A stretch of DNA of 64,000 nucleotides, from contig CM049311.1 of assembly GCA_026874595.1 (NCBI GenBank), positions 53,323,676 through 53,387,675 of the forward strand, read 5' to 3'. Source of the stretch: Sipunculus nudus (lineage: Eukaryota > Annelida > Sipuncula > Golfingiida > Sipunculidae). The notes beneath the pieces were generated by a model. The model saw only the letters and a list, made by a program, of their open reading frames with translations. It ran no database searches and was not told the origin of the DNA. The position numbers and the translations under genes are program-made. Below, piece after piece: positions 35,563 to 46,083 of the stretch (positions within the stretch are counted from its first letter, which is position 1; each line of letters starts with the position of its first letter).

Positions 35563-37423
35563 ACGTAATATATTTTAGTGTATGAATATATATATATATA
35601 TATTTTCAATTATGAACCATGGTTTATTAAGGTTAGTTTCAGGTACATGGGGAGGGTATGGGATGGGGTATCACCCTAACATATTGGGAAATATTTTTTA
35701 ATTTGCAATGTAAAGAGGACATTTTGAGGAAATTTTTACAAATAAAATGAGGATTTCCTGTTCCCGAAAACTTCCTTTCGTAAGTAGTCAAACCAAGGAG
35801 TTTACAGGACTGGAGTAACAACTGTCAGAAGCCCTGCCAGGTCGCGAGTGTCAGTCGTGCGCTATTTGCAATTAAGACATGATAAGCCCATTAACTCTAT
35901 TGTACGCCTATTGTGCCGCGGTGTCAGGCGCAGCGGCGGCACGGCCTTTGATAAAGCGAGCCTGCTAGATGTTACTTCTGCGGTCCGCTGTAGCTCGCTG
36001 AAGCGGAGAGCGATATATCCAGTAACTGAGCAGTAAATCACTGGAATAACATTGACCGGAATTATGAATGCGCAAATGGTTTGTCTTGTCAAGAATTATG
36101 CGCAACAAATATATCTAGAGAGGTCTCGTGTTGAGGAATCACTTGACCAATTTTTGGATAGATGCGGACACTCTACATCAACTTATGACGTGATTCATGA
36201 CGGACGACTGGTAAGTGTAAACCTTACTTTCCCTGAATAACTTCGGAATTATAAAAAATTCCATCAGTTCCCACACTAGTGACTTATATTAATAATTGGC
36301 CATGTATTATAGTATTCCGACGATAAAAAAAAAATTTTTTAGCTTATGCTCGGATGACTTTCATGATAACAGCGAGCCATTGTCCGCTCTGTCACTGACG
36401 GCGTTGTTCTCGTATTATCGCCCATATGTACCACAGCCAAGCTATAGCTCAGGCGTCATTAGCAACGAAACCTTCACACACGTTTCCCACACATATGGAA
36501 ATATGGTGTTCAAACTTATGATTGTTTAAAAATTTATATTAAGTACTACCGGAGATAAATTTCGGGAGAAACTTACTCATCCCTGTCAAAATATTTATAA
36601 AAATACCGGTACTATAAAATCCTGTAATTATTTTGTTAAACTGTGGAAACATATTTATCGCATTGAGTTTTAACGTACAATTTTTATTTGGAATTTCAGT
36701 GGGTCTCGCGTTAGTTCATATTGGTGGTCTCCGGGAACTAACGAGCTGTTTCGAAGTCACGCCGAAGGGTGGTCTCTCGCGCTGAATCAATTAGCGCCGG
36801 GCTTATCAGCGGCATCTCTGTGTGCCATTGAGCAGCGAGTTTTATGACCCCCGTCAGCAACAACCGACACGGCCAGAAACTCCTTGGTCAAACTATAGAG
36901 AAGTTCAATATTTAATATTTATATTTCTTCAAAATCAGGATATAAAATTTCAATTTTTTTCAACATGTTAAAGTCAATGGCGCAAAGGTGCATTTACGTT
37001 TATAACTTGCAAAATATTATCTTTTAAATGTAATCTCGGAGTGAAATATCTGATATGTTGATGTCTTATGTTAAACTTTGTTAAACTAAATTTTACCGGA
37101 ATCCGTGGTCTCCGCAGCACACAGGACTACTAAGAGCACAGATTGCGAGTAAGGTATCAACAGAGGATCGAGCCATAAGATTGTCCAAGGTCAACCCAAA
37201 CTAAGGCCTGGTGCTCTGCAGTTGTTCTGCAGCTGTTCATTAATATATCCTCAGATTAATAAACAGCAGATAGCTGAGATAAAATCTAATTGCTAATTAA
37301 TAAAAAGAAATATAAAAAAAAAACGAAAACTAACCACGAAAATTGGGAAATTAAATAGAATGAGAGATATTGCAGCCCAACGGGGGCCACGCGCCGAAGG
37401 CGCCCTCTCTGGATCCGCTACTG
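35416..37423. mobile_element. hAT-type element nested inside
   Basis: Ends CAGTGGCGGATCCAGA (35416) and, inverted, CAGTAGCGGATCCAGA (ending 37423), 15 of 16 matching. The immediate flanks (GCCATGAT / ATAGAAAG) do not match, so it may be an old insertion, or both terminus pairs may belong to one rearranged element. It contains an exon-like segment with GC-rich flanks and no transposase. Confidence 0.65.
36064..36210 (+). CDS. Exon-like frame with strong splice donor inside hAT-type element
   Basis: ATG at 36064, 49 codons open, ending exactly at CTG|GTAAGTG, a consensus donor. The product would contain QQIYLERSRVEESLDQFLDR; no family recognised. It follows a GC- and CpG-rich stretch (35850-36030) unlike the AT-rich surroundings. 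A second GC-rich block starts at about 36701 right after TTTGGAATTTCAG, a plausible acceptor; splicing the two would give a stop after four more codons. Possibly a captured first exon, or a decayed transposase start. Confidence 0.35.
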
Positions 37424-37439
37424 ATAGAAAGGCAATTTA

Positions 37440-37471
37440 ATGTTTATATGTATATATATAAACATTAAATT

Positions 37472-37553
<82 letters not shown>

Positions 37554-37555
37554 TA
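37440..37555. repeat. TA-rich microsatellite with inverted ends
   Basis: AAACATTAAATTG-type phrases flank TA and TGTATA tracts; part can fold on itself (TTTAATGTTTATATG / CATATATATAAACATTAAA). Confidence 0.9.
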
Positions 37556-38159
37556 GTCCAAAAGGACTGCGAGTACTGGATGCAACCGGGAGGGGGGGGG
37601 GGGCATGTCCCCGTGCGTGCGCCCACCTCTGGCTAAGCCCCTGTTAGGGATCGAAGCAAAAGAGGTCTGGGGGGGGGGGGGGGGGCGTCAAAGCAAATAA
37701 CTTTGGTAGAGTTAGATGTTTCCACGTTGGTTATTGATTAAGGTCATTTATATGCTCATTCGATCATCTTTGATTCGGTTATCTTCATCGTTGTACGATA
37801 GTTGTACATAAAATGTTTTAAACTTTAACAATGTCTCTAACAATATGTTGAGTGTAGATGGACAAGTGGATTTACCTGCCCCAACCTGGCCATTTAATAA
37901 TTTATATTCCCTGTTCCACTGAGTCCAGGTAATTAATAATTAACCTTGAGTTTCGGTTATTCCGGGAGGAATCGATTTGTTAGTTATATCCCCTCCGAAT
38001 ATTTAGTTTATTTTTGCAAAAGCCATCCTCGATCCGTTCGAACCTCCTCCCTTGTCCCTATATATATTAGTATAAGATTAAGTGAAATTCCAAAAGGACG
38101 GCGAGCACTGGATGCAACCGGGCTACGCCCCTGACCTACCATTATGTTTTCGTAAAAAA

Positions 38160-38832
38160 CATCAATACATTTATCCCATGTATGAGCTGATGAGATGCTA
38201 CTTCAAAGAACAGTGTGGCTGTGGATCCAGAAATCAAGGCATTTGGACAACAATAAAACCGTTTCTCTCTAATGAAGGACCCCTTAAACAATCTGATATT
38301 TCTCTAGTTTATGATGAAAAAAAAAGATATTAATGATAAATCAGAAGCAGCTCGCGTATTCAATGATAAATTATTTTGTCAATATTGCTGCAAATTTTGG
38401 CCCTGGCAGTTCTATCAGGGACCAAAGTTTAACTGATATTATATCAAAATATGCGTCACATGAAATTGTTTCAAACATACATCAACATAAAATAACAACA
38501 TAATTCTTAAACAATTTCATTTTTCTTTTGTAACATCAACCGCTGTGGAATTATTGTTTTCACGGTTAATAGCCGAAAAGGGACAGAATATGACAATTTT
38601 CCACCAAAGGTTTTGAAGCTTCGTGCATCTGTATTATCAATCCCGGTAAGTATTATTGTCGGCCAGTGCAGTGATAAATGTGTATTTCTAAGTATGTTAC
38701 AAACAGCAGTTGAAACGGATATTATCAAAAAGGATAGACTTACTATTGACAATTTTAGACCATTAAGCATTTTAACCATCAGTATCTAAACTATCTGAAA
38801 ATGTACTGGCCGATCAAATATCAGGCTATTCT
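38160..38832 (+). pseudogene. Non-LTR retrotransposon reverse transcriptase remnant (CR1/L2-like)
   Basis: Pieces in several frames: RCYFKEQCGCGSRNQGIWTT then IKPFLSNEGPLKQSDISL (38195-38310), matching the linker before the reverse transcriptase; SEAARVFND and FVNIAANFGPGSS; then FPPKVLKLRASVLSIPVSII (38600-38660) and RLTIDNFRPLSILTI (38735-38785), the DNFRPLS motif; last SENVLADQI near 38795-38820. Frameshifts are numerous. The coding sequence is cut at 38833 by a small hAT-type MITE. Confidence 0.85.
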
Positions 38833-39260
38833 TAGTGATTTAGTCGAGTCCACACCATTCGAGTCCAAGTCCGAGTCAAGGCCACTCGAGTCCAAGTCCG
38901 ATTTCTTGAGGTTAAAGCCCCTGTCCACCTTCTACGATTCCGAGTCATTTGGAACCCGAGTCCTATTCCGAGTCCAATACAAATATCCGTAAAGAACAAT
39001 ATAAAGTGATAATATCACCATATACATTTTTAAGTAATAGTTCACACAATATTATTATTTTGTAATATTTTTAGTAGTTCGCTCATTTACATGTCTTAAT
39101 AATATATGACAGAGTTTTTTTTTATTGCACTCCAGATGGTCTCGGCCTGATTTCTGGAGTCTTTGCCCTCCAAGTCCGAGTTCAAGTCCCTGTCGAGGAC
39201 CCTCGAGTCCGGGTCCCTAAAAATTTAGATTCGGGTCCGGTCTCGACTCCTACATCACTG
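38833..39260. mobile_element. GAGTCC-hexamer hAT-type MITE
   Basis: 428 bp. Left end TAGTGATTTAGTCGAGTCC, right end inverted CAGTGATGTAGGAGTCGAGA. Flanks GCTATTCT (38825-38832) and ACTATTTT (39261-39268) match at 6 of 8, a decayed 8-bp target duplication. Both ends are packed with GAGTCC/GGACTC hexamers. Confidence 0.75.
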
Positions 39261-39268
39261 ACTATTTT

Positions 39269-40400
39269 AATAATATTTTCCTTTTAGTCTTGCAGTTTCC
39301 GGTTAGGGGTTTTGGTGTGAACTTGCCTTTATGAAATTTGTGGAGGACTGGCGTTCAGCTTTTGGTTCAAATGTGAACAATCAATGAAAGTGCTTGGTAT
39401 TGGGTCTGATAAAGATTTAAGTTTTAGTTCTTGCATTTAAGATATATGTGCAAAGGCTTGTAGACAAATGTCTTTCAACGCTTTACTAGATTACTAGACC
39501 TGGAGGGACGTATGTGCATTTAGAAACCTTTTTTAAATTCAAAATTTCATACATTCTACTTGCATACCCACTGCTGTAGCGCGAGAAACACTCATAAATT
39601 AGAGAAAATTATAAGTTTTAGGTCAGTGGTTTGTATATCAGAATCTAAATACATGCATGTGTATCATTTCTGTAATCAAAAGCTGGTATGTCAATTCCCT
39701 TTATATGTGCAGAGTTTAAGAAAACTTCTTACATCAGTGTATAAAGTTGTAATAAAATGTCTATAAATATTGTACAGAGTGTGTTTACATAATCAACTAA
39801 CCGATCAGGAAAGTTATATCCACTCTCTTTGCCGAGGTTTCATACTTCAAAATTTACCAAAGATTCTCCTAAATATTTTGGCACTAAGCTTCGGAATGTA
39901 TATTCATGATCATTGTCATCATTACCATTTATGCTGCATTATTTCACTTACAAATATTTATAACAAATATACAAAAACTTACATACAAATATGCTTATTA
40001 CTGACATCATTTTATTTCAGTCGACATAAGTAGCTGTTTGTACAGATGTTTTTTATAAATGTTTTGTAATTTCCAACTTTAAATCTAGTTGAGTTGATTT
40101 GAGTATAATCATATCATGAAACGATAAGACGTAAAATACGTAAAAGATAATCACGTTCCATAGCCTTCCGAGATTTGACACAGGTCCCTTCCCATTAAGA
40201 CCCGCCAAAATAAAATCTGACTCTCCAAAATTTCAGCGGTGTCTCAATTACAAGCCCACAAATGAGTGACTGAAACCTCATGCGAAACCTAAGAATGCAG
40301 CAACAGTGCCTGACCAGAGTGCGCAGTTTCGCAGGCGTTACAGTACCTTGATAATATAATTACCAACAGATAAAACAGGGACATCGCATAGATCAAAGGG
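39269..40400. other. No gene recognised
   Basis: No LINE continuation could be read after the MITE. The frame at 39770-40033 has no recognised motif. Confidence 0.35.
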
Positions 40401-40404
40401 TTTT

Positions 40405-40530
40405 ACTTTTTGAAGTTATCGTAATCGGGATCGATTACATTTATTTTTCAAGCAATGTAATCATAATCGTTATCAATTACATTGCTCATGTAATCGTAAT
40501 CGAAATCGATTACCTTTTTAAAGTAATCAC
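40405..40530. repeat. TAATCG hexamer-rich repeat
   Basis: GTAATCGTAATCG / ATCGATTAC units in both orientations, like the TATTAC and GAGTCC elements at 16.7 and 38.8 kb. Probably a hAT-type MITE fragment. Confidence 0.55.
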
Positions 40531-40534
40531 CATA

Positions 40535-41440
40535 GCTTGACCATGTCTCACTTGCATAGAGGAGAGTGCTTAGGACACAAGCATAGTAAACCCTGAGTTT
40601 CAGCAACAGAGAAAGGTGTTTGTCGTTCTAAACCCTTGCTTGCTCAGTCTGCCGAAGATGGTGGAGGCCTTTTTGATACGCACGTTTATCTCGTCTTTCA
40701 TGTTGTTGGTGTTGTTTACAGTATAGCCTAATTTTGTGAACTTATTTATCAATGCCAGAGTGTTGTTGTTTATCTTGACCGGTGACAGTGAGGTTGTTTC
40801 AGCGACCACTGTCATCTTAATGTTTATTCTCAAACCAAATTGCTCAAATGAAGTTGCAAAGGCTAAGCATAGTGCTTGTAGATCTGTTCTTGAGTGAGAC
40901 ACTAAGGCAGCATCATCTGCATACAACAGCTTACGCATAATTTCCCTTTGCTTTTTGGTTTTAGCACTAAGGCTAGCCAGGTTAAACAACATGCCGGAGC
41001 TGCGAGTGTGCAGTAGCACCCTAGAGACGTCAGGGAATGCACGGCTTAAGAGGGTGGAAAAAAAACACACCAAATAGTGTAGGAGCAAGAGCACGTCTTT
41101 GCTTAACTCCTTATGAGATCGGGAACTCTTCTGATCGGAAGCCTTCAAATTGAACTATAGACCTCATATTGTTATGGAACTCCTAAACGATTTTAGGATC
41201 TTTGGAGGACAGCTAAGCCTCTGAAGAACCGTTAGGAGACCAGACCGACTAATATAGTCAAAAGCCTTGGTGAGCTCGACAAATAACATGAAGAGAATCT
41301 TCTGTTGCTCGACACACTTCTTCTGGAGCTGACTAATGCAGAACACCATGTTGATTGTGGAGCGAGACGGACGGAATCCAAATTGGCTTTCAGGCAAGAT
41401 CCTCTCTGCCAGGGTCTGAAGGACAGGGTATATATAAGCC
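40535..41440 (-). pseudogene. Non-LTR retrotransposon reverse transcriptase remnant, minus strand
   Basis: From high to low coordinates: VLQTLAERILPESQFGFRPS (about 41425-41360), LTKAFD (about 41290, the first catalytic Asp motif is LTKAFD rather than the commoner DLTKAFD), SGLLTVLQRLSCPP, then a frame break, SAKTKKQREIMRKLLYADDA (about 40960-40900) with the catalytic YADD intact, FGLRINIKM, LGYTVNN, ASTIFGRLSKQGF, then after a further frame break YYACVLSTLLYASETW (about 40590-40540). This order is that of the finger-palm-thumb region of LINE reverse transcriptases. The block between catalytic motifs A and C is scrambled; no endonuclease remains. Confidence 0.92.
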
Positions 41441-41889
41441 GGCCAAAGATGATTTTTACCCTATAAGGGCATTTTTTTCCATTAATATATAAAAGGGTAA
41501 ATTGTGTATTTTGTTAATAAGATGATGTTTTCTCTACTCAAGACAAAGAGCGAGGGGGGGGTTGTTCCAAGATCTCCCAGGACTATACGGAACCATTATT
41601 TTTGCTGTTCCACACAGTTCCCCAGAGCGACATTTTTAAAGGGCCATGAAGTATAAGTATTTGCTTATGATCAGATGTTTAAGCCGCCGAAATGGCTGCT
41701 ACTATAGTCATCATCAGAAAGATTAAGTCCAATTGTATCATAACATTTAAGTCATCAGAGTGGATGAAAATTAAATAAAATAATATGTATATTTTTCAAA
41801 TTTACATATAAATAATATTTTATTATTGCCGGGGAGGTGTCAAAATGGACGTAACTTGGCTAGGAAACTTGCCTTTTTCTTGATTGGGC
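41441..41889. other. No gene recognised
   Basis: CCGCCGAAATGGCTGCTAC followed by TCATCATCAG near 41690-41715 resembles Penelope-like 3' regions, but no ribozyme core could be completed. Otherwise unremarkable. Confidence 0.35.
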
Positions 41890-43245
41890 TTAACATCAAG
41901 AAGCAATACTTCTTGGTAGGTTTCTAGGGTCGTCCGAGAAGGACGACTTCCTGGTAGGTTTCTAGGGTCGTCCGAGAAGGACGACTTCCTGGTAGGTTTC
42001 TAGGGTCGTCCGAGAAGGACGACTTCTTCGTAGGTTTCTAGGGTCGCCCAAGAAGGATAACTTCTTTGTAGGTTTCTAGGGTCGCCCGAGAAGGATAACT
42101 TCTTGGTAGGTTTCTAGGGTCGCCCGAGAAGGATAACTTCTTGGTAGGTTTCCAGGGTCGCCCGAGAAGGATAGCTTCTTGGTAGGTTTCCAGGGTCGCC
42201 CGAGAAAGATAACTTCTTGGTAGGTTTCTAGGGTCGCCCGAGAAGGATAACTTCTTGGTAGGTTTCCAGGGTCGCCCGAGAAGGATAACTTCTTGGTAGG
42301 TTTCTAGGGTCGCCCGAGAAGGATAACTTCTTGGTAGGTTTCCAGGGTCGCCCGAGAAGGATAACTTCTTGGTAGGTTTCTAGGGTCGCCCGAGAAGGAT
42401 AACTTCTTGGTAGGTTTCCAGGGTCGCCCGAGAAGGATAACTTCTTGGTAGGTTTCCAGGTTCGCCCGAGAAGGATAACTTCTTGGTAGGTTTCCAGGGT
42501 CGCCCGAGAAGGATAACTTCTTGGTAGGTTTCTAGGGTCGCCCGAGAAGGATAACTTCTTGGTAGGTTTCCAGGGTCGCCCGAGAAGGATAACTTCTTGG
42601 TAGGTTTCCAGGGTCGCCCGAGAAGGATAACTTCTTGGTAGGTTTCTAGGGTCGCCCGAGAAGGATAACTTCTTTGTAGGTTTCTAGGGTCGCCCGAGAA
42701 GGATAACTTCTTGGTAGGTTTCTAGGGTCGCCCGAGAAGGATAACTTCTTGGTAGGTTTCCAGGGTCGCCCGAGATGGATAACTTCTTGGAAGGTTTCTA
42801 GGGTCGCCCGAGAAGGATAACTTCTTGGTAGGTTTCCAGGGTCGCCCGAGAAGGATAACTTCTTGGTAGGTTTCCAGGGTCGCCCGAGAAGGATAACTTC
42901 TTGGTAGGTTTCTAGGGTCGCCCGAGAAGGATAACTTCTTGGTAGGTTTCTAGGGTCGCCCGAGAAGGATAACTTCTTTGTAGGTTTCTAGGGTCGCCCG
43001 AGAAGGATAACTTCTTGGTAGGTTTCCAGGGTCGCCCGAGAAGGATAACTTCTTGGTAGGTTTCTAGGTTCGCCCGAGAAGGATAACTTCTTGGTAGGTT
43101 TCCAGGGTCGCCCGAGAAGGATAACTTCTTGGTAGGTTTCTAGGTTCGCCCGAGAAGGATAACTTCTTGGTAGGTTTCTAGGGTCGTCCGAGAAGCATGA
43201 ATTCCTCAAATGTTTCTAGGGTTGCCCGAAGAGCCGTTTTCCTGG
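41890..43245. repeat. 38-bp minisatellite, about 35 copies
   Basis: Unit GGGTCGCCCGAGAAGGATAA + CTTCTTGGTAGGTTTCYA. The first few units carry GTCGTCCGAGAAGGACGAC, a 7-bp stem hairpin that is decayed to GTCGCCC..GGATAAC in later units. The Y position (TTTCTA versus TTTCCA) alternates irregularly. Units at the right edge are degenerate. Minus-strand frames across it (e.g. 42988-43209) are repeats, not a gene. Confidence 0.98.
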
Positions 43246-43394
43246 CAGGCTCTATATAAGAAAATAATTTATATATAAATATATGTATCTAAATATATGC
43301 AACCTTTTTTAAGCAATGTAGTTTGAGGAAGATTCTTTTAACACGTTCCTATAATTATTTCAATACCGTTATGAGGGCCCCGCTTGTTTGCCAT

Positions 43395-44140
43395 GTTTCC
43401 CTTTAGTATCACAATGTCAGTCCGTGTGTCCGTATGTCCGTCTGACCGTCTGTCCCTCCACAAATTTTCCGGATGATTTCTTCATTTTGATTTGACATAA
43501 AAATTTCAAACTTGATATCCATGGTTCATCAATCCTATTGATTTTGAGTTCATGAGGTCAAAGGTCAAAGTCAAAGGACGGACCCACTGCTTAAAAAAAT
43601 ATTGTGGATGCATTTTCAGCCAAACTTTTCATCCCAAACCTTTCATTTTGCACATATACCTCGGTTACCAACAGTGGAAGAAACCTGTGGATTCTGGGGT
43701 CACAAGGTCAAAGGTCAAAGAGCCATCCCTTCACAAATTTGTTTCCGGAAGATAACTTCAGCTTGGGTTAACATATAGATTTTTATCTTGACTTGAATAT
43801 GGCCAACCACTAAAGTAAGAACCCGATTTCGGGGCCATGAGGTCAAAGGTGAAGGTCATAGGACCCACATCTTTAAAAGATTGAGGATGTATTTCAAAAT
43901 ATGTTATTACAAACCTTCCACCCTCCACATACGGCTCATCTACCAAAGAAAACAAGGTGTTTTGATTTTTTTCCGACTTATTGAAACAAACTTCTTAAGT
44001 TAGAACTCTTAGATTTTGGGGTCATCAGATCAACGGTGAAGGTCATGGGACCGACATCTTTTTAAAGATTGTGATCATCTTCAACCAAACTGTTCTGTCA
44101 ACCCTTCCATCTTTCACATATGGCTAACCTGATAAAGGGC
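43395..44140. repeat. ~150-190-bp degenerate repeat with AGGTCA direct repeats
   Basis: Four units with GGGGTCATGAGGTCAAAGGTC, GACCCACATCTTTAAA, TTTCANCCAAAC and AACCTTCCANCNTNCACATA blocks. Two units contain a perfect AGGTCA-A-AGGTCA (43555-43567 and 43705-43717); the third has AGGTCA-A-AGGTGA (43840-43852). A TGTCCGTATGTCCGTCTG tract lies at the left. A non-autonomous transposon is likely. Confidence 0.7.
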
Positions 44141-44239
44141 AACAGCCAGAACAGGCGGGGGACATAGGAGATCTATACCTCAGTTCATTTTATCTTGTGA
44201 ATTTTATTGTCATAACGTTTCTGTAAAAGTCCTTAATTT

Positions 44240-44660
44240 AACTAAAATGAATCATTAGATTTGGCGTGACAGGACCTTATTTGTGGAACAATCTGCCTTA
44301 AAATCTCCGCAGAGTGGATTCTTTTCTTTCTTTTAATCGTATTAAAAAGACATATTTTTTAAACAAGCATTTGACCGATATATGCGAACTTTATAGGATA
44401 ATGTATACCTTTTTAGTTGTATCTTAGTATTTTAATTTCAAATTTTTATCATTTTTGTGTGTGATGCTATATTTATATTAGGCTGTTCGTAATTATCTTA
44501 TTGGTTCTATATGTAACCATTGAATTTGTTTTTCAACTTGTAACTATGCATGTCATATGACTGAACTTGTTTCTGTATTTTGCATCAGCGCTTCTGAGCA
44601 CAGGTATTTATTGTGGATATTGGCGCTTGACAAATATAGGTAAAATAAATACAGATAAAC
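44240..44660 (+). pseudogene. LINE 3' end (CR1/L2-like)
   Basis: FGVTGPYLWNNLP (44260-44300) followed by RRVDSFLSFNRIKKTYFLNK: this is the C-terminal WN.LP...FK..LK.YLF signature of CR1/L2-type LINEs. It continues into a T-rich 3' UTR and ends near ATTGGCGCTTGACAAATA and TAAAATAAATACAGATAAA, a simple-repeat tail. 5'-truncated insertion. Confidence 0.8.
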
Positions 44661-45158
44661 AGAAGCCTAGAAAATAGGAGTGCTATTTGTGTAAAAGATG
44701 ACCGATTGACGTAAACAAAACTTGTTCTAAAAATCACAGATATAATACTGGAAACACTTATATTTCGTTGAAAGACCCTCCTTAACCTAGCGCAGATACA
44801 GGATTTTTAAAACGGGGAACACTGTCACAGTTCAAAAATTCTGCCGGGAATGCATGGCAGAAATTACACATAGGTCTAATGTCTGCATGCAGAAGAACCG
44901 GGAAAAGAAAAGGTGTATATAGTGCGTATAGTGCGAGACGCAAATCCGACGCTGCTTTTCGGTTTAAAGTGAATATTTTTCTTTTTTCGGATTTGTTTGC
45001 CCCCTCCAAATCCGCCTCGATATCGTTTTGTTAGCATTTAAATAATCTGAACAAATAAAATACTTATAGAAACAAAGTATGCGGAGCGCTCAAGATATAG
45101 ATGTATATGTGGCCGGTTACATCTAAGGAAGATAAACAAGTTCAAGTCCTGTGTCAAT
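44661..45158. other. Possible small hAT-type element; otherwise no gene
   Basis: GCGCAGATACAGGATTTTTA (44790) and CCCCCTCCAAATCCGCCTCG (45000-45019) are an imperfect inverted pair similar to other hAT-type ends in the window. No clear target duplication. Confidence 0.35.
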
Positions 45159-45428
45159 ATGGGAGGTTCAATATCAAAAGGCACAAGAGTATTTGATCGA
45201 TGTCCGGACGTCTGGTCAGGCCCTGCAGGTTTGATAGATCGATATCGCAGTCGTAAATCACCATATTGTACACAGAGACACGTTGGCTCGCTGCATCTGA
45301 TTGATTTGAGCACGTTCAAATATTTGTCCTTTTCGCACAATCCTGAACCCAAGGACTGTGCTGTATGGCGTCAAAACAAAAAGGAGTGCCAGATCTATAT
45401 TAGCCCAAGAACCCCGAGGTCCCTATAA
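45159..45428 (+). CDS. Hypothetical 89-codon frame, doubtful
   Basis: Starts MGGSISKG, which fits the N-myristoylation pattern MGxxxS, and ends at a TAA after PRTPRSL. The sequence is less AT-rich than its surroundings. An overlapping minus-strand frame of 104 codons exists, so coding is ambiguous. No family recognised, no clear promoter or poly(A) signal. Confidence 0.2.
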   Translation: MGGSISKGTRVFDRCPDVWSGPAGLIDRYRSRKSPYCTQRHVGSLHLIDLSTFKYLSFSHNPEPKDCAVWRQNKKECQIYISPRTPRSL

Positions 45429-45627
45429 CACTTACAAATTAAGCCGATAGGTACGACACCAAGACACTGTCTTCAGGGGGTATGTTGCCATAGCAGCGTA
45501 ATGCGGAGGTGTGGTTATAAGAAACAGAAACGGAGAGTATAAATGTTTTGCAAGGACGCAAGAGGTGGGCCGGCAAGAGGTTGGACAGACCTAGTGGTGG
45601 TAATGTCTCTCTCACATACACACACCC

Positions 45628-45630
<3 letters not shown>

Positions 45631-45690
<60 letters not shown>
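45631..45690. repeat. (TA)n microsatellite
   Basis: 60-bp TA tract directly abutting the left arm of the inverted repeat at 45691. Confidence 0.98.
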
Positions 45691-45694
<4 letters not shown>

Positions 45695-45721
45695 TGAAGG
45701 AATCAAGTTTCGTCAGACATT

Positions 45722-45769
45722 GTTACGACTACGTTGCTTCGTGCAAGATATTGTTCCTCATCAGGTAGG
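45722..45769 (-). ncRNA. Degenerate hammerhead motif, left arm
   Basis: On the minus strand: CTGATGA core (45764-45758), then GAAG (45740-45737, normally GAAA), and GTC (45727-45725) before GTAAC. Stem II is largely lost. Probably inactive. Confidence 0.5.
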
Positions 45770-46035
45770 ACTGATTATAATTGACTGGTTCATACCAGTA
45801 CATATTTGAGAAGTTATTATGTTGTGTTGGGAATCCTTGATTAAAAACGTGGTTATAGTTTATTCGGTACGTTTCCTTATTATTACAAAAAGACACAAAT
45901 TGTACTTTGTCGTTCAGTAATAATAAGGAAATATACCGAATAACCTATAAAAATTTTGTGATCAAGGACTGATCATAAAACAATAACTTCTCAAATATGT
46001 ACTGGCATGAACCAGTCCATTTCAATCAGACAGTC

Positions 46036-46083
46036 TTACCTGATGGGTGCAACAACATGTTGCACGAAACTACGTAGTCGTAA
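46036..46083 (+). ncRNA. Hammerhead ribozyme motif (type I), right arm
   Basis: Stem I TTAC/GTAA (46036-46039 with 46080-46083); core CTGATGG (46040-46046; consensus CTGANGA, so the last base is changed); a perfect 7-bp stem II GTGCAAC/GTTGCAC (46047-46053 with 46059-46065); GAAA (46066-46069); stem III ACT/AGT with loop ACGT; cleavage triplet GTC (46077-46079). Apart from the A-to-G core change it fits the minimal hammerheads of Penelope elements and retrozymes. Confidence 0.75.

Larger units (their letters stand above)
35375..38133. mobile_element. hAT-type element, outer unit, inserted in the GGCGCC repeat
   Basis: Left terminus CAGGGGCGTATCCTGG and, at the right, the inverted CAGGGGCGTAGCCCGG (14 of 16 matching). 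The flanks repeat ACCTACCA exactly (35369-35376 and 38134-38141), the 8-bp length typical of hAT insertions, though its last two bases overlap the left CA. Joining the flanks restores a continuous copy of the local repeat (GTAGTGCCACCTACC then ATTATGTTTTCGTAAAAAAC). No transposase was recognised. A second pair of termini lies inside (35416-37423). Confidence 0.75.

Noticed and set aside
41690-41720. Another hammerhead (TCATCATCAG on plus)
   Set aside because: No GAAA and no pairable stem II at the right distance.
42988-43209. 73-codon repeat protein
   Set aside because: 38-bp minisatellite; the T/C variant creates stops in one of the three frames elsewhere in the array.
45038-45352. 104-codon minus-strand frame
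   Set aside because: Overlaps the plus-strand frame at 45159 and has no motif; at most one can be real and neither is supported.
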